Assembly: GCA_964618215.1 (NCBI GenBank)
Contig: CAZTZE010000018.1
Coordinates: 1 to 64,000, forward strand
DNA from: CG2-30-58-95 sp964618215
GTDB lineage: Bacteria > Chloroflexota > Anaerolineae > Anaerolineales > Villigracilaceae
Reading direction: 5' to 3'
DNA length: 64,000 nucleotides
In this document: piece after piece, positions 1 through 10,398 of the stretch
Layout of the letters: each line of letters opens with the position of its first letter
How positions within the stretch are numbered: position 1 is the first letter of the stretch
Translations under genes and position numbers: made by a program
The notes under the pieces: generated by a model
Told to the model about the DNA's origin: nothing
What the model saw: the letters and a program-made list of their open reading frames with translations, nothing else
The model's database searches: none

Positions 1-102
1 TTTGCCAGCAAAGCCCCGGCTGCGGTCGTCCAGAAGGAACGCGGGAAACTGTCTGTATTCAGGGAGACGGTCGAGAAGTTGAAGGCGCAGTTAAAAGGCT
101 AA
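1..102 (+). CDS. valS: Valyl-tRNA synthetase, C-terminal end (partial)
   Basis: The first frame is open from base 1 to a TAA at 100-102 and encodes 33 residues beginning FASKAPAAVVQKERGKL. This matches the end of the C-terminal coiled-coil tRNA-binding arm of class I valyl-tRNA synthetase, where an F-x-x-KAP-x-x-VV-x-KER motif is characteristic. The enzyme charges tRNA-Val with valine. The rest of the gene lies upstream of the window. The fragment is short but the motif is distinctive. Confidence 0.75.
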   Translation, partial: FASKAPAAVVQKERGKLSVFRETVEKLKAQLKG

Positions 103-140
103 CTCGATGCTCTATCAGATTAATGATGATGCGCTTAAAT

Positions 141-181
141 AGCGTGATTTTCGCTTGTAAACTAGCGTAAATCACGCTAGT
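141..181. promoter_or_regulatory. Two overlapping inverted repeats upstream of the AAA ATPase gene
   Basis: AGCGTGATTT at 141-150 is the reverse complement of AAATCACGCT at 169-178. Separately ACTAGCGT at 161-168 is complementary to ACGCTAGT at 174-181. The two pairings share bases and cannot form together. The word TTTCGCTTG is also repeated at 149-157 and 181-189. This could be an operator or an RNA switch-like hairpin for the following gene. No protein partner can be named. Confidence 0.45.
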
Positions 182-222
182 TTCGCTTGACAATCATCTT
201 TTCGGATGATAGACTTGGGAAT

Positions 223-1365
223 ATGTACATTCCCCGCCTGATAACCGACCAGATAAAAAATAAAATGCTGCATTCCTCCAAAGTGGTGATCATCTATGGA
301 GCGCGACAGGTCGGGAAAACAACACTACTAAACCACATTGTCGAAGAATTGCCGCTCAGAACGCTGCGGATAGACGCGGAAGATGCCCGATATACCGACG
401 TGTTGTCGAGTAAAAACACGCAGCATCTCAAGTCGCTTGTTGCAGGGTATGATCTGGTTGTCATTGATGAAGCTCAACAGATTCCCGATATAGGAACGAC
501 TCTCAAACTCATCCATGATCATATTCCGGAAATCCGAGTAGTTGCCACAGGTTCTTCTTCTTTTGACCTGTCCAATAAAGTCATGGAACCCCTGACGGGC
601 AGGCACTGGGCTTATACGCTCTATCCCATTTCATTCGGGGAACTTGCCAAACAGAATAACGCGTTTGAACTTGATCAGCGCGTGGAGGAAATACTCATCT
701 ATGGATCTTATCCAGAGATAATTGCCATCCAATCTTTGGAGAAAAAAAAGGAATACCTCAATAGCCTGGTCTCCTCCTACTTGTTCAGGGATGTACTGCA
801 AATTTCCCAGGTGCGTAATTCGCTTAAACTGAGACAACTGCTGAAACTTCTTGCCTATCAGATCGGGAGTCAGGTCTCGATGACCGAACTTGGGACGCGT
901 CTTGATATGAGCAAAGACACCGTCGCGCGTTATATTGACTTGCTCGAAAAATCCTTTGTTGTATTCCGTTTGGGCGGACTTAGCAGGAACATGCGGAATG
1001 AAGTGACCCGGATGGATAAAATCTATTTTTATGATTTGGGCGTCCGAAACAGTATCATTGACATGTTGAAACCCCTTCATGATCGCAACGACGCAGGCCA
1101 ATTGTGGGAAAACTTTATCATCAGTGAACGGATAAAACATAACGCCTACCAAAACAACCAGGCCTCTTACTATTTTTGGCGATTAACAACCGGCGCAGAA
1201 ATAGACCTGGTGGAAGAAACGGACGGCAGGTTTCACGGCTGTGAAATCAAATTTGGCGAAAAACAGGGGAAGCCTCCTGCCAGTTGGCAGGTTGGGTATC
1301 CTGGGAGCGATTACACAACGATAAATCGGAGGAACTATCTTTCATTCATCACGAATGTTGAATAA
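223..1365 (+). CDS. AAA ATPase with DUF4143-type C-terminal domain
   Basis: A 380-residue protein of the family usually annotated ATP-binding protein/DUF4143. The N-terminal AAA domain shows a Walker A GARQVGKTT near residue 26, a Walker B VVIDEAQ near residue 80 and a sensor-like ATGSSSFDL. The C-terminal half has a winged-helix-like stretch (GSQVSMTELGTRLDMSKDTVARYIDLLEKS) shown here only by position, about residues 225-255, and a nuclease-like end with WRLTTGAEIDLVEE and GCEIKFG. The family is common in genomic islands and its cellular role is poorly defined. I chose ATG 223 over TTG 187 because the family starts just before the YIPR motif. The stop overlaps the next open frame. Confidence 0.8.
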   Translation: MYIPRLITDQIKNKMLHSSKVVIIYGARQVGKTTLLNHIVEELPLRTLRIDAEDARYTDVLSSKNTQHLKSLVAGYDLVVIDEAQQIPDIGTTLKLIHDHIPEIRVVATGSSSFDLSNKVMEPLTGRHWAYTLYPISFGELAKQNNAFELDQRVEEILIYGSYPEIIAIQSLEKKKEYLNSLVSSYLFRDVLQISQVRNSLKLRQLLKLLAYQIGSQVSMTELGTRLDMSKDTVARYIDLLEKSFVVFRLGGLSRNMRNEVTRMDKIYFYDLGVRNSIIDMLKPLHDRNDAGQLWENFIISERIKHNAYQNNQASYYFWRLTTGAEIDLVEETDGRFHGCEIKFGEKQGKPPASWQVGYPGSDYTTINRRNYLSFITNVE

Positions 1366-1384
1366 CCCTTTCCAAAGAGGCCCC

Positions 1385-2911
1385 ATGGACTACCAGAAAA
1401 AACTCACCGAACTCAAAACCCTCCTGCAGGAAATCTACGACCTCGACCACATCGGCGCGCTGCTCGGCTGGGACCAGTCCACTTACATGCCTCCGGGTGG
1501 GGCGGCGGCGCGCGGCCGCCAGATGGCCATGCTGGCGCAGATGTCGCAGGAAAAATTCATTGACCCGAGGGTCGGCAAACTGCTTGATGATTTGCAGAAA
1601 TACGCCGAGAGCCTGCCCTACGATTCGGACGACGCCAGCCTGATCCGCGTCACGCGGCGTGACTACGAACGCGCCACCAAGGTGCCACCAGAATTCGTGG
1701 CGCGCCTCTCTGCGCATCAGGCCGAGTCCTACCAGGCCTGGACGCAGGCGCGTCCGGCGGATGACTTTGCCAAGGTACGCCCGCATCTCGAAAAGACCCT
1801 CGACCTGAGCCGCGAACTTGCCAATTACTTTCCCGGCTACGCACACATCGCCGACCCGCTGATAGACATGGCCGATTACGGCATGAAAGCTGCCTCGGTG
1901 CGCGCGTTATTTGCGCAACTGCGCGAGAATCTGGTTCCCATTGTGCAGGCGATCACCTCCCAGCCCGAAGCGGACGACGCCTGCCTGAAACAGACTTTCC
2001 CCGAAGAGGGGCAGATCGCCTTCTCGCGTCAGGTCGTCAAACGCCTGGGCTTTGATTACGAACGCGGGCGGGACGACAAAACCCATCACCCCTTCACGAC
2101 CAATTTCTCGGTCAACGACGTGCGCATCACAACGCGCGTCCAGGAAAATGACTTGGGCGACTGCCTTTTCAGCATGATCCACGAGGCCGGACACGCCATG
2201 TATGAGCAGGGCGTCAACCCGGCTTACGAGGGGACTCCGCTCGCTTCCGGGACCTCGGCCGGCGTCCACGAATCCCAATCCCGCACCTGGGAGAATCTGG
2301 TCGGGCGCAGCCGCGGCTTCTGGGAGTATTTCTATCCTGATTTGCAAAAGACCTTCCCACACCTGAAGAACGTCTTGCTGGAGACCTTCTACCGCGCGAT
2401 CAACAAAGTCCAGCGTTCACTTATCCGCACGGACGCCGACGAGGTGACCTATAACCTGCACGTCATGCTGCGCTTCGACTTTGAGCTGCAAATGCTGGAA
2501 GGCACACTGGCGGTGAAGGATTTGCCCGCAGCCTGGCACGAACGATTCCAGGCCGATTTTGGCCTGCGCGCCCCGGATGACAAGGATGGCTGTTTGCAGG
2601 ACGTTCACTGGTTCGGGGGCATTATCGGCGGCATGTTCCAGGGTTACACGCTGGGCAACCTGCTCGGGGCGCAGTTCTATGCCGCGGCGCTCGAGACGCA
2701 TCCCGAAATCCCGGCAGAGATGAAGCAGGGCAAGTTCGACAGGCTGTATACATGGCTGAAAGAGAACATCTATACTCACGGGCGCAAGTACACCGCGCCG
2801 GAATTGGTAAAACGGGTGACCGGCGCGGAGATTGCCATCCAGCCGTATATCGCTTACCTGCGCGCCAAGTACGGCGAGTTGTATTCGTCAACGGAAGATT
2901 GTGTCATTTGA
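1385..2911 (+). CDS. M32 family metallocarboxypeptidase (carboxypeptidase Taq type)
   Basis: A 508-residue zinc carboxypeptidase that removes C-terminal residues from peptides in the cytoplasm. The zinc-binding HEAGH lies at about residues 266-270, followed by the M32 signature HESQSRTWEN that supplies the third ligand. The N-terminal YDLDHIGALLGWDQSTYMPPGG is typical of the family, and length matches thermostable carboxypeptidase 1. ATG 1385 gives the family N-terminus. An upstream ATG at 1355 would add ten residues and overlap the ATPase gene. It probably sits in the same transcription unit as the ATPase. Confidence 0.92.
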   Translation: MDYQKKLTELKTLLQEIYDLDHIGALLGWDQSTYMPPGGAAARGRQMAMLAQMSQEKFIDPRVGKLLDDLQKYAESLPYDSDDASLIRVTRRDYERATKVPPEFVARLSAHQAESYQAWTQARPADDFAKVRPHLEKTLDLSRELANYFPGYAHIADPLIDMADYGMKAASVRALFAQLRENLVPIVQAITSQPEADDACLKQTFPEEGQIAFSRQVVKRLGFDYERGRDDKTHHPFTTNFSVNDVRITTRVQENDLGDCLFSMIHEAGHAMYEQGVNPAYEGTPLASGTSAGVHESQSRTWENLVGRSRGFWEYFYPDLQKTFPHLKNVLLETFYRAINKVQRSLIRTDADEVTYNLHVMLRFDFELQMLEGTLAVKDLPAAWHERFQADFGLRAPDDKDGCLQDVHWFGGIIGGMFQGYTLGNLLGAQFYAAALETHPEIPAEMKQGKFDRLYTWLKENIYTHGRKYTAPELVKRVTGAEIAIQPYIAYLRAKYGELYSSTEDCVI

Positions 2912-3181
<270 letters not shown>

Positions 3182-5397
3182 ATGAAAAGCCCTACCAGCA
3201 GACTAAACCGCATCGCCGCCTTGCTTCTGGGCGCTCTGGTCATCGTCGCCGCCAGCGTGCTGGTTCACCTTTATCTGCCCGCCGCGCGCTGGGAGGCCGT
3301 GCCATTCCATTCGGCGGTCGAGGCAGTCGGCGTGCTGACCGCCGTGGCGCTGGCGGCATCCCTCCTGATGATGCGAAGAAACCAGAGAGACTTGGCCCAC
3401 TACGTCTGGATCGCGTCCGCGCTGATCGGCATGGGCCTGCTCGACGGCTTCCACGCTTCAGTGTTGCCGGGCCACGGCTTTGTGTGGCTGCGCAGCACAG
3501 CCACTCTGGCCGGCGGGTTTCTGTTCGCCCTCGTCTGGCTGCCGGAACGTTTCGCCCGCTCCCGTTGGGTCGGGGCGCTGCCGTGGGTGGTGACGGTCGC
3601 CGCCATAGTTTTCGGCAGTGTGTCGGTCGCCTTCCGGCCTATGTTCCCCGTGATGATCGTCGAGGGCGAGTTCACCACCGATGCCAAAATCATCAATCTC
3701 CTCGGAGGGTTCTTCTTTCTGGCGGCGGCGGTGCGTTTCGGCCTGCGACATTGGGCAAATGAAACCGGTGATGATCTTATGTTTGCCAGCCTGTGCCTGC
3801 TCTTCGGCTTGGCCGGCCTGCTGTTCCCGCTTTCCCAAGTCTGGCAGGCCGAATGGTGGCTGTGGCACTTCCTGCGGCTGACCGCCTACGCCATTGCCCT
3901 GGGGTACGTGTTCGCGATTTTCCAGCGGGCCGAGGGCGAACTGGCCACCGCGAAAAACGAACTGGAAGCAAAGGTGGTCGAACTGGGCCATGCCAACCAG
4001 ACCTTGCAGGCCAAAGCTGCCGAGCGCAAGCGCACCGAGGAGACGCTGCGCGAGGCGCGTGATTACCTGGACAACCTGCTCGGTTACGCCAACGCGCCGA
4101 TCATCGTTTGGGACCCAAAGTCCAGGATCACCCGCTTCAACCACGCTTTCGAGCGTCTGACCGGTTATACTGCCGACGAGGTCATCGGTCAAGAACTCGC
4201 TTTCCTCTTTCCCGAAGGGAGCCGAGACGAATCGTTGAGCCTGATCGCCCGCACTTCAAGTGGGGAATACTGGGAGTCGGTCGAAATCCCCATTCGGCGT
4301 AAAGATGGAGAGGTGCGCCTGGCGCTCTGGAACTCGGCGAACATCCATGCGGCGGACGGTGCGACTTTGCTAGCCACCATCGCCCAGGGGCAAGACTTTA
4401 CCGAACGCAAGCGCGCCGAGGAGATGCTGCGCGAGACGCGTGATTACCTGGACAACCTGCTCGGTTACGCCAACGCGCCGATCATCGTTTGNNNNNNNNN
4501 NNNNNNNNNNNNNNNNNNNNNNNNNNNNNNNNNNNNNNNNNNNNNNNNNNNNNNNNNNNNNNNNNNNNNNNNNNNNNNNNNNNNNNNNNNNCGGCGGACG
4601 GTGCGACTTTGCTAGCCACCATCGCCCAGGGGCAAGACTTTACCGAGCGCAAGCACACGGAAGAGGGGTTGAAGAAGCTGACGGAGGAATTGACGCGCTC
4701 GAACAAAGAACTGGAGCAGTTTGCCTACGTCGCCTCGCACGACTTGCAAGAGCCCCTGCGCATTGTGGCGAGTTACACGCAACTGCTCGCGCGGCGCTAT
4801 CGCGGCAAACTCGACGCCGACGCGGATGAGTTCATCGCCTTTGCCGTGGATGGCGCCAACCGGATGCAGCGCTTGATCAACGACCTGCTCGCCTACTCGC
4901 GGGTGAGCACGCGCGCTCAGCCGTTTGAGCCGACCGACGCCGGGGCCGCGCTCGACCGCGCGCTCGCCAATCTGCGCGCGGCCATCAAAGAGACCGGCGC
5001 GGCAGTGACCCACGATCCCCTGCCCATTGTGAGAGCCGATGCTTCGCAACTGACCCAGCTTTTTCAAAACCTTATCAGTAACGCGATCAAGTTTCACGGC
5101 GACGCACTGCCGCGCGTTCACATCTCCGCGCGTAAGACTTCCGAAGTCTCCAAGACTTCGGAAGTCTGGGTTTTCTCCATCCACGACGACGGCATCGGCA
5201 TTGACCCCCAGTACCACGAGCGCATCTTTGTCATCTTTCAACGTTTGCACGGCAAGGAAGAATACCCCGGCACCGGCATCGGTCTGGCGGTTTGCAAGCG
5301 CATCGTGGAACGGCACGGCGGACAAATCTGGGTGGAATCGGAGGTGGGGCAGGGAGCGACTTTCTTTTTCACAATTCCAGTATTCAGTAATCAGTGA
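3182..5397 (+). CDS. Membrane sensor histidine kinase with tandem PAS domains (interrupted by assembly gap)
   Basis: The start ATG 3182 follows a GGAAAGGAAG ribosome site. The N-terminus has about seven hydrophobic segments (MASE-like integral membrane sensor), then a coiled coil and a PAS domain (about 4061-4400). A second copy of the PAS unit enters the 100-N gap. After the gap come a HisKA domain with ASHDLQEPL (His codon 4738-4740), an N box, and G1/G2 motifs DDGIGID and GTGIGLAVCKRI. Sequence before and after the N run is in different frames, but the gap is a placeholder. The repeat period of 381 bp predicts 239 missing bases, which restores one frame. The likely partner is the response regulator 33 bp downstream. 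The last residues and stop lie in a heptad repeat. Confidence 0.88.
4492..4591. other. Assembly gap of 100 N inside a tandem PAS repeat
   Basis: Exactly 100 N, the usual placeholder for unknown length. The 50 bp before it repeat 4061-4110, and the sequence after it repeats 4350 onward. The gap therefore falls in a near-identical second PAS copy, where short-read assembly would break. Confidence 0.98.
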
Positions 5398-5405
5398 ACA
5401 GTGAA
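5378..5405. repeat. Heptad word repeat over the kinase stop codon
   Basis: Four consecutive heptamers of the form CAGTATT, CAGTAAT, CAGTGAA, CAGTGAA. They encode the last kinase residues, and the stop TGA at 5395-5397 lies within them. Confidence 0.85.
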
Positions 5406-5430
5406 CACTGGCACTTGACAGGAGTCAAAC

Positions 5431-5898
5431 ATGAACATCGAATCAATCGGCAGACCCATCGAGATTTTGCTGGTGGAGGACAACCCCGGCGACGTGCGCC
5501 TGACGAGGGAAGCCCTCAAGGAAGCCAAAGTGCTCCTCAACCTGAGAGTCGTCGTGGACGGCGCGGAGGCGCTGGACTTTTTGCGGCAGGAAGGCAAGTA
5601 TGCCGACGCACTCCGCCCGGACCTCATCCTGCTTGACCTGAATCTGCCCAAGAAAGATGGCCTCGAAGTGCTCGCCGTCATCAAAACCGACGAGCACTTG
5701 CGACGCATTCCGGTCGTCGTCCTGACCGTTTCCCAAGCCGAAGAGGACATCCTGAAGAGTTACAACCTCAACGCCAACTGCTACATCTCCAAGCCGGTTG
5801 ACCTGGAGCAATTCCTCACCGTGGTCAAGTCTATCAAAGAATTCTGGCTGACCATCGTGAAACTACCGCCGGATGGCACGAAAAAGGTGGTCAGGTAG
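5431..5898 (+). CDS. Single-domain response regulator (Rcp1-like)
   Basis: A 155-residue CheY-like receiver. The acidic pocket VEDNPGD is near residue 12, the phosphoacceptor Asp lies in LLDLNLPKKDG near residue 68, then VLTVS (Thr/Ser) and the conserved lysine in ISKPVD. The long alpha4-beta5 region and C-terminal helix match receivers paired with phytochrome-type multisensor kinases. There is no output domain, so it probably relays phosphate or acts through protein contact. It lies between the kinase and the HD-GYP gene, which supports a phosphorelay. Confidence 0.9.
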   Translation: MNIESIGRPIEILLVEDNPGDVRLTREALKEAKVLLNLRVVVDGAEALDFLRQEGKYADALRPDLILLDLNLPKKDGLEVLAVIKTDEHLRRIPVVVLTVSQAEEDILKSYNLNANCYISKPVDLEQFLTVVKSIKEFWLTIVKLPPDGTKKVVR

Positions 5899-5947
5899 AT
5901 AGGTGGTTAGGTGCCAAACCCCCCAACCACCGCACGGAGTGAAAGAG

Positions 5948-8900
5948 ATGAGTGATAGACCGATCCGCGTCTTGTTGATTGAAGACAACCCCGGCGACGC
6001 GCGCCTGATCCGCGAAATGCTCGCGGAAGGAGCGGACGCCAAATTCATTCTGGAAACTGCCGACTGTTTTTCGGCTGGCTTGACGCGTCTCGCGCAAGGC
6101 GACATTGCCGTCGTTTTGCTGGACCTCGCGCTGCCGGACAGCCAGGGGGCAGACACGTTCGCGCGCATGCACGCTCACGCGCCGCGCGTGCCGGTGGTGG
6201 TTCTGACCGGCCTCGAAGATGAAACGCTGGGGATCGCGTTGGTGGAGAGCGGCGCGCAGGATTATCTGGTCAAAGGGCAAGTGACCGTCCCTCTGCTCGC
6301 GCGTGCGATTCGCTACGCCATCGAGCGCCAGCGCGCGGAAGAGGCGCTGCGCGAGAGCGAAGAGCGATACCGCACGCTGATCGAGCAAGCGTCCGATGGA
6401 ATCTTTCTCGCGGATGGCGAAGGGCGATACATCGAAGTTAATTCGGCGGGGTGCCGCTTGTTGGGCTATACTCGCGAAGAGATTCTCCAAAAGACGATTC
6501 GCGAACTGACGAAGATTGTGCCGACTCAGCCCTTACAACTCGATGAGCTTCGGCAAGGTAAAACGCTCCTCACTGAACGTGAGATGATTCGAAAGGATGG
6601 CACGCTGGTGTCGGTCGAAATCAGCGCAAAACAATTGCCTGACGGAAGATTGCAGGGCATTGTGCGCGACATCACCGAGCGCAAGCGGGCGGAGCAGGCG
6701 CTGAAAGCCAGCGAGGAACGTTTCCGCGCCTTGACCGAGAACGCCACCGACCTGATTATCGTGCTGAACCCGGATGGCACCGGCGGCTATATCAGCCCTT
6801 CGGTGGAGCGGATTCTTGGCTTCCATTCGGATGAATTGGTTGGCACGAGCATCGCCGGCTTCATCCACCCCGATGATCTGCCCGCCGCGCTGGAAGCGGT
6901 TGCTTATCGCCAGCAAAACCCCGGCTTGGCGGATCAGACTTCGGAATTCCGCGTCCGGCACAAGGATGGTTTTTATCGCATGATGGAGGTGATTGGCAAC
7001 AACCTGCTGGATAATCCGGCAGTGAACGGGATTGTGGTCAACGCGCGTGACATCACCGAGCGCAAGCAGGCGGGAGGCTGGGAGCAACTTGCGCGCCAGG
7101 TGCTGGATAAGCTAAACCGTCCGGAGGGGGCAACAGATACTGTCAACGACATTCTACTGCTGGTCAAGGAGAACACGGGCATTGAAGCCGTGGGCATCCG
7201 CCTGCGGGAGGGCGACGACTTCCCGTACTATGAGACCATTGGCTTTCCTGTGGATTTTGTGCACGCAGAGCGGTACCTGTGCGCGCATGACGAGGCGGGT
7301 AAGATCGTGCGCGACGGAGTGGGGAACCCGGTGCTGGAGTGTATGTGCGGAAACGTCCTCTGCGGCCGGACCAACGCCAGGCTACCGTTCTTCACCGAGA
7401 ATGGCAGCTTCTGGACCAACAGCACCACGAAACTATTGGCCTCCACCTCGGAGGAGGATCGCCAGGCGCGTACCCGCAACCGCTGCAATGGTGAGGGCTA
7501 CGAATCCGTCGCGCTCATCCCGTTGCTGTCTGGCCGGGAGATCATCGGGCTGCTGCAACTCAACGACCGCCAGCCCAACCGCTTCACGCCAGAAATGATC
7601 CGTTTCTTTGAGGGCCTGGGCTCCAGCATCGGCATCACGCTCTTGCGCAGACAGGCCGAAGAAAATCTGCGCGCCTCCGAAGCCAAACTGCGCGCCACTT
7701 TTGCGGCCATGCAGGATGTCATCATCGTTTACGATTCAGAGGGCCGCTACCTCGAAATCGCCCCGACCAACCCCTCCAATCTCTACCGCCCGCCGGCGGA
7801 TATGCTCGGCAAAACGGTTACAGAAGTTTTACCGCCCGAGCAGGCCGATTATATCCTGGAGCAAATCCAGCGCACGCTGGAAAAAGGAGAAGTGACCAGC
7901 GCAGAATATTGTCTGCGCCTCGCCGAAAACGACGTCTGGTTTGCGGCGCTCGTCTCGCCGCTCGCGGCCAATTCGGTTGTCTGGGTGGCGCACAACATCA
8001 CCAACCGCAAACAGGCCGAGACGGCCTTGCTGCGCCAGTTGCAGGAATTAACCCTGCTGCACGCCGTGGCCATCCACGCCTCTGCCGCCGAAAGCGAAGA
8101 TGCGCTGATCGAACAGGTAACGGCCATGATCGGCCAGACCTTTTATCCCGATAACTTCGGCTTCCTGCTGCTGGATGATGCGGCCGGCGCGCTGCGGCCG
8201 CATCGCTCGTATCGCGGCGCTGCAGGCTCGCTCTCAGTGACCATCCGCCTGGGCGAGGGCGTCACCGGCCGCGTGGCACAGGATGGCAAGGTGCGCCGCA
8301 TTGCCGATGTGCGCAAAGAGAAAAAATATATCGAAGTCTTCCCGGAAGCGCGTTCCGAGTTGTGCGTGCCGCTCAAGATCGGCAAACGGGTCATTGGCGT
8401 GATCAACGCCGAGAGTCACGAAGTGAACGCCTTCAGCGAAGCCGATGAGCGCCTGCTCAACACGCTGGCCGGACAGGCGGCGACCGCCATCGAGCATCTG
8501 CGCGCCAGAAACGCCGAGCGCCGTCGCCTGACCGAGCTGGAAGCAGTCAACAAAATCTCCACTGCGCTACGCGCTGCCCAAACGGTGGACGAGATGCTGC
8601 CCATCCTGCTGGACGAAACCCTGGCGGTGATTAATACGGAGGCTGGCAGCATCTATCTCTACGATGCGGAGCGTGATGAAATCCGCAAAATGGTGGCGCG
8701 CGGCTGGTATGAGCAAATGCCGGCAGAGCGGATGAAACCTAATCCGATGCCGGCGCAGGTGCTGGCAAGCGGGCAACTTTATCTCACGCGGGAATTCGCC
8801 GCCGACCCGCTGCCTGAAAATATCCGCTCGTATCTGCCCGCTGGCTGGGGAGGCGCCTGCCTGCCCCTCCGCGCCGCCCAGGAGACTATTGGCCTGCTTT

Positions 8901-10108
8901 TCGTCGCCGTGCAGTTGCCGCGCCAGTTGAGCGTAGACGAGATCCATCTGCTGACCACGCTGGCCGAAATTGCCGGCAACGCCATCCGCCGCGCCTCGCT
9001 GAATGAGCAGACCCAACGCCAGGTCCAACGCCTGGCCTCGCTGCGCTCGATAGACATGGCCATCAGTTCTGTGCTCGACCTGCGCCTGACGCTGGATATT
9101 TTGCTCGACCACATCCTCACTCAACTGGGCGTGGATGCCGCCAATATCCTGCTTTACAATTCACAGACACAAACGTTGGAATACGGCTCCGGGCGCGGTT
9201 TCCGGTCAAAGGCGCAGACCCAATTGCGCCTGCGGCTTGGCGAAAGCCAGGCCGGACGGGCGGCGCTGGAGCGCCGGATGGTCGCCATCCCCGATATACA
9301 GTCCAGCGAGGTGGTTTTCTCTAAATCCCATCTGCTGGCTGATGAGAGCTTTTCCGCCTATTATGCTGTTCCGCTCATTACCAAAGGACAGATCAAGGGT
9401 GTATTGGAAATCTTCCACCGCTCCACGCTGAATCCGGATGCGGAATGGCTGAATTTTCTCGAAACGCTGGCCGGGCAGGCCGCCATCGCGCTCGACAATG
9501 CCGCCTTGTTTGAAGGCTTGCAGCGTTCCAACCTCGACCTGGCGCTGGCCTACGATACCACGCTGGAAGGCTGGGCGAAAGCGCTGGAATTGCGTGACAA
9601 AGAGACCCAGGGCCACACCCAGCGCGTCACCGAACTGGCTCTGCAACTGGCGCGGGCAATGGGCGTCCGCGATGCGGAGGTGAACCATCTCCGCCGCGGG
9701 GCGCTGCTGCACGACATCGGCAAAATGGGCGTGCCGGACGATATCCTGCGTAAACCCGGTCCGCTGACGGATGAGGAGTGGGTCATCATGCGCCAACACC
9801 CACAGTTTGCCGTCGAGATGCTTTCACCAATCGCTTATTTGCGTCAGTCGCTGGATATCCCCGCCGGGCATCACGAGAAATGGGACGGCTCCGGCTATCC
9901 GCGTGGGTTGAAAGGCGAGCAAATCCCGCTGGCGGCGCGCATCTTTGCCGTGGTGGACGTCTGGGATGCCCTGCTCTCCGACCGTCCCTACCGCAAGGCC
10001 TGGTCGCAGGACAGAACCACGAAATACATTCGCGAACAGGCGGGCAAGCATTTTGACCCGCAAGTGGCGGAGGCGTTTTTATTAATAACCGGTGACAAAA
10101 TCAGTTAA
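5948..10108 (+). CDS. Receiver-PAS-PAS-GAF-PAS-GAF-GAF-GAF-HD-GYP signalling protein
   Basis: A 1386-residue soluble protein. A receiver domain (IEDNPGD, LLDLALPDS) fills residues 1-120. Two PAS domains follow, then a GAF with MCGNVLCG, another PAS, three GAF domains and a C-terminal HD-GYP domain. The HD-GYP motifs are intact: LLHDIGKMGVPD near residue 1253, GHHEKWDGSGYPRGL near 1305, and VDVWDAL. HD-GYP enzymes hydrolyse cyclic di-GMP. The receiver suggests control by the upstream kinase, and the PAS and GAF domains suggest extra ligand or redox inputs. ATG 5948 follows GGAGTGAAAGAG; an upstream in-frame ATG at 5903 lacks this site. Confidence 0.92.
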   Translation: MSDRPIRVLLIEDNPGDARLIREMLAEGADAKFILETADCFSAGLTRLAQGDIAVVLLDLALPDSQGADTFARMHAHAPRVPVVVLTGLEDETLGIALVESGAQDYLVKGQVTVPLLARAIRYAIERQRAEEALRESEERYRTLIEQASDGIFLADGEGRYIEVNSAGCRLLGYTREEILQKTIRELTKIVPTQPLQLDELRQGKTLLTEREMIRKDGTLVSVEISAKQLPDGRLQGIVRDITERKRAEQALKASEERFRALTENATDLIIVLNPDGTGGYISPSVERILGFHSDELVGTSIAGFIHPDDLPAALEAVAYRQQNPGLADQTSEFRVRHKDGFYRMMEVIGNNLLDNPAVNGIVVNARDITERKQAGGWEQLARQVLDKLNRPEGATDTVNDILLLVKENTGIEAVGIRLREGDDFPYYETIGFPVDFVHAERYLCAHDEAGKIVRDGVGNPVLECMCGNVLCGRTNARLPFFTENGSFWTNSTTKLLASTSEEDRQARTRNRCNGEGYESVALIPLLSGREIIGLLQLNDRQPNRFTPEMIRFFEGLGSSIGITLLRRQAEENLRASEAKLRATFAAMQDVIIVYDSEGRYLEIAPTNPSNLYRPPADMLGKTVTEVLPPEQADYILEQIQRTLEKGEVTSAEYCLRLAENDVWFAALVSPLAANSVVWVAHNITNRKQAETALLRQLQELTLLHAVAIHASAAESEDALIEQVTAMIGQTFYPDNFGFLLLDDAAGALRPHRSYRGAAGSLSVTIRLGEGVTGRVAQDGKVRRIADVRKEKKYIEVFPEARSELCVPLKIGKRVIGVINAESHEVNAFSEADERLLNTLAGQAATAIEHLRARNAERRRLTELEAVNKISTALRAAQTVDEMLPILLDETLAVINTEAGSIYLYDAERDEIRKMVARGWYEQMPAERMKPNPMPAQVLASGQLYLTREFAADPLPENIRSYLPAGWGGACLPLRAAQETIGLLFVAVQLPRQLSVDEIHLLTTLAEIAGNAIRRASLNEQTQRQVQRLASLRSIDMAISSVLDLRLTLDILLDHILTQLGVDAANILLYNSQTQTLEYGSGRGFRSKAQTQLRLRLGESQAGRAALERRMVAIPDIQSSEVVFSKSHLLADESFSAYYAVPLITKGQIKGVLEIFHRSTLNPDAEWLNFLETLAGQAAIALDNAALFEGLQRSNLDLALAYDTTLEGWAKALELRDKETQGHTQRVTELALQLARAMGVRDAEVNHLRRGALLHDIGKMGVPDDILRKPGPLTDEEWVIMRQHPQFAVEMLSPIAYLRQSLDIPAGHHEKWDGSGYPRGLKGEQIPLAARIFAVVDVWDALLSDRPYRKAWSQDRTTKYIREQAGKHFDPQVAEAFLLITGDKIS

Positions 10109-10192
10109 ACCCAAGACATTTGTCATTTGACACCCATGCGCCTATAAAGTAATTTTAAGGTTAACTTTAATCAAAATCAGGAGAAACACACT

Positions 10193-10384
10193 ATGGCAAT
10201 GAAAATCACCGAAGAGTGCATCGCATGTGGCGCGTGCGTGCCGGAATGCCCGACCGATTCGATCAGCGAAGGTGACGGCATTCTCTACGTCATTGATGCC
10301 GCCACCTGCGTGGAGTGTGTCGGTCACCACGACGCGCCTCAGTGCATCGCCGTTTGCCCGGTGGAGTGCATCCTCAAGGCGTAA
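10193..10384 (+). CDS. 2[4Fe-4S] ferredoxin (YfhL-like)
   Basis: A 63-residue ferredoxin with two cysteine clusters: CIACGACVPECP at residues 9-20 and a second set C-x2-C-x8-C-x3-CP. The eight-residue insertion in the second cluster and the C-terminal extension match the Allochromatium-type (Alvin/YfhL) bacterial ferredoxins. It is a cytoplasmic low-potential electron carrier. It stands alone with its own ribosome site CAGGAG and is followed directly by the FMN riboswitch promoter. Confidence 0.9.
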   Translation: MAMKITEECIACGACVPECPTDSISEGDGILYVIDAATCVECVGHHDAPQCIAVCPVECILKA

Positions 10385-10398
10385 CCATCAAGAGAGGT

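Noticed and set aside
4489..4491. Separate kinase gene starting at the N run
   Set aside because: The start is an artefact of ambiguous bases. The repeat alignment shows that both halves belong to one gene.
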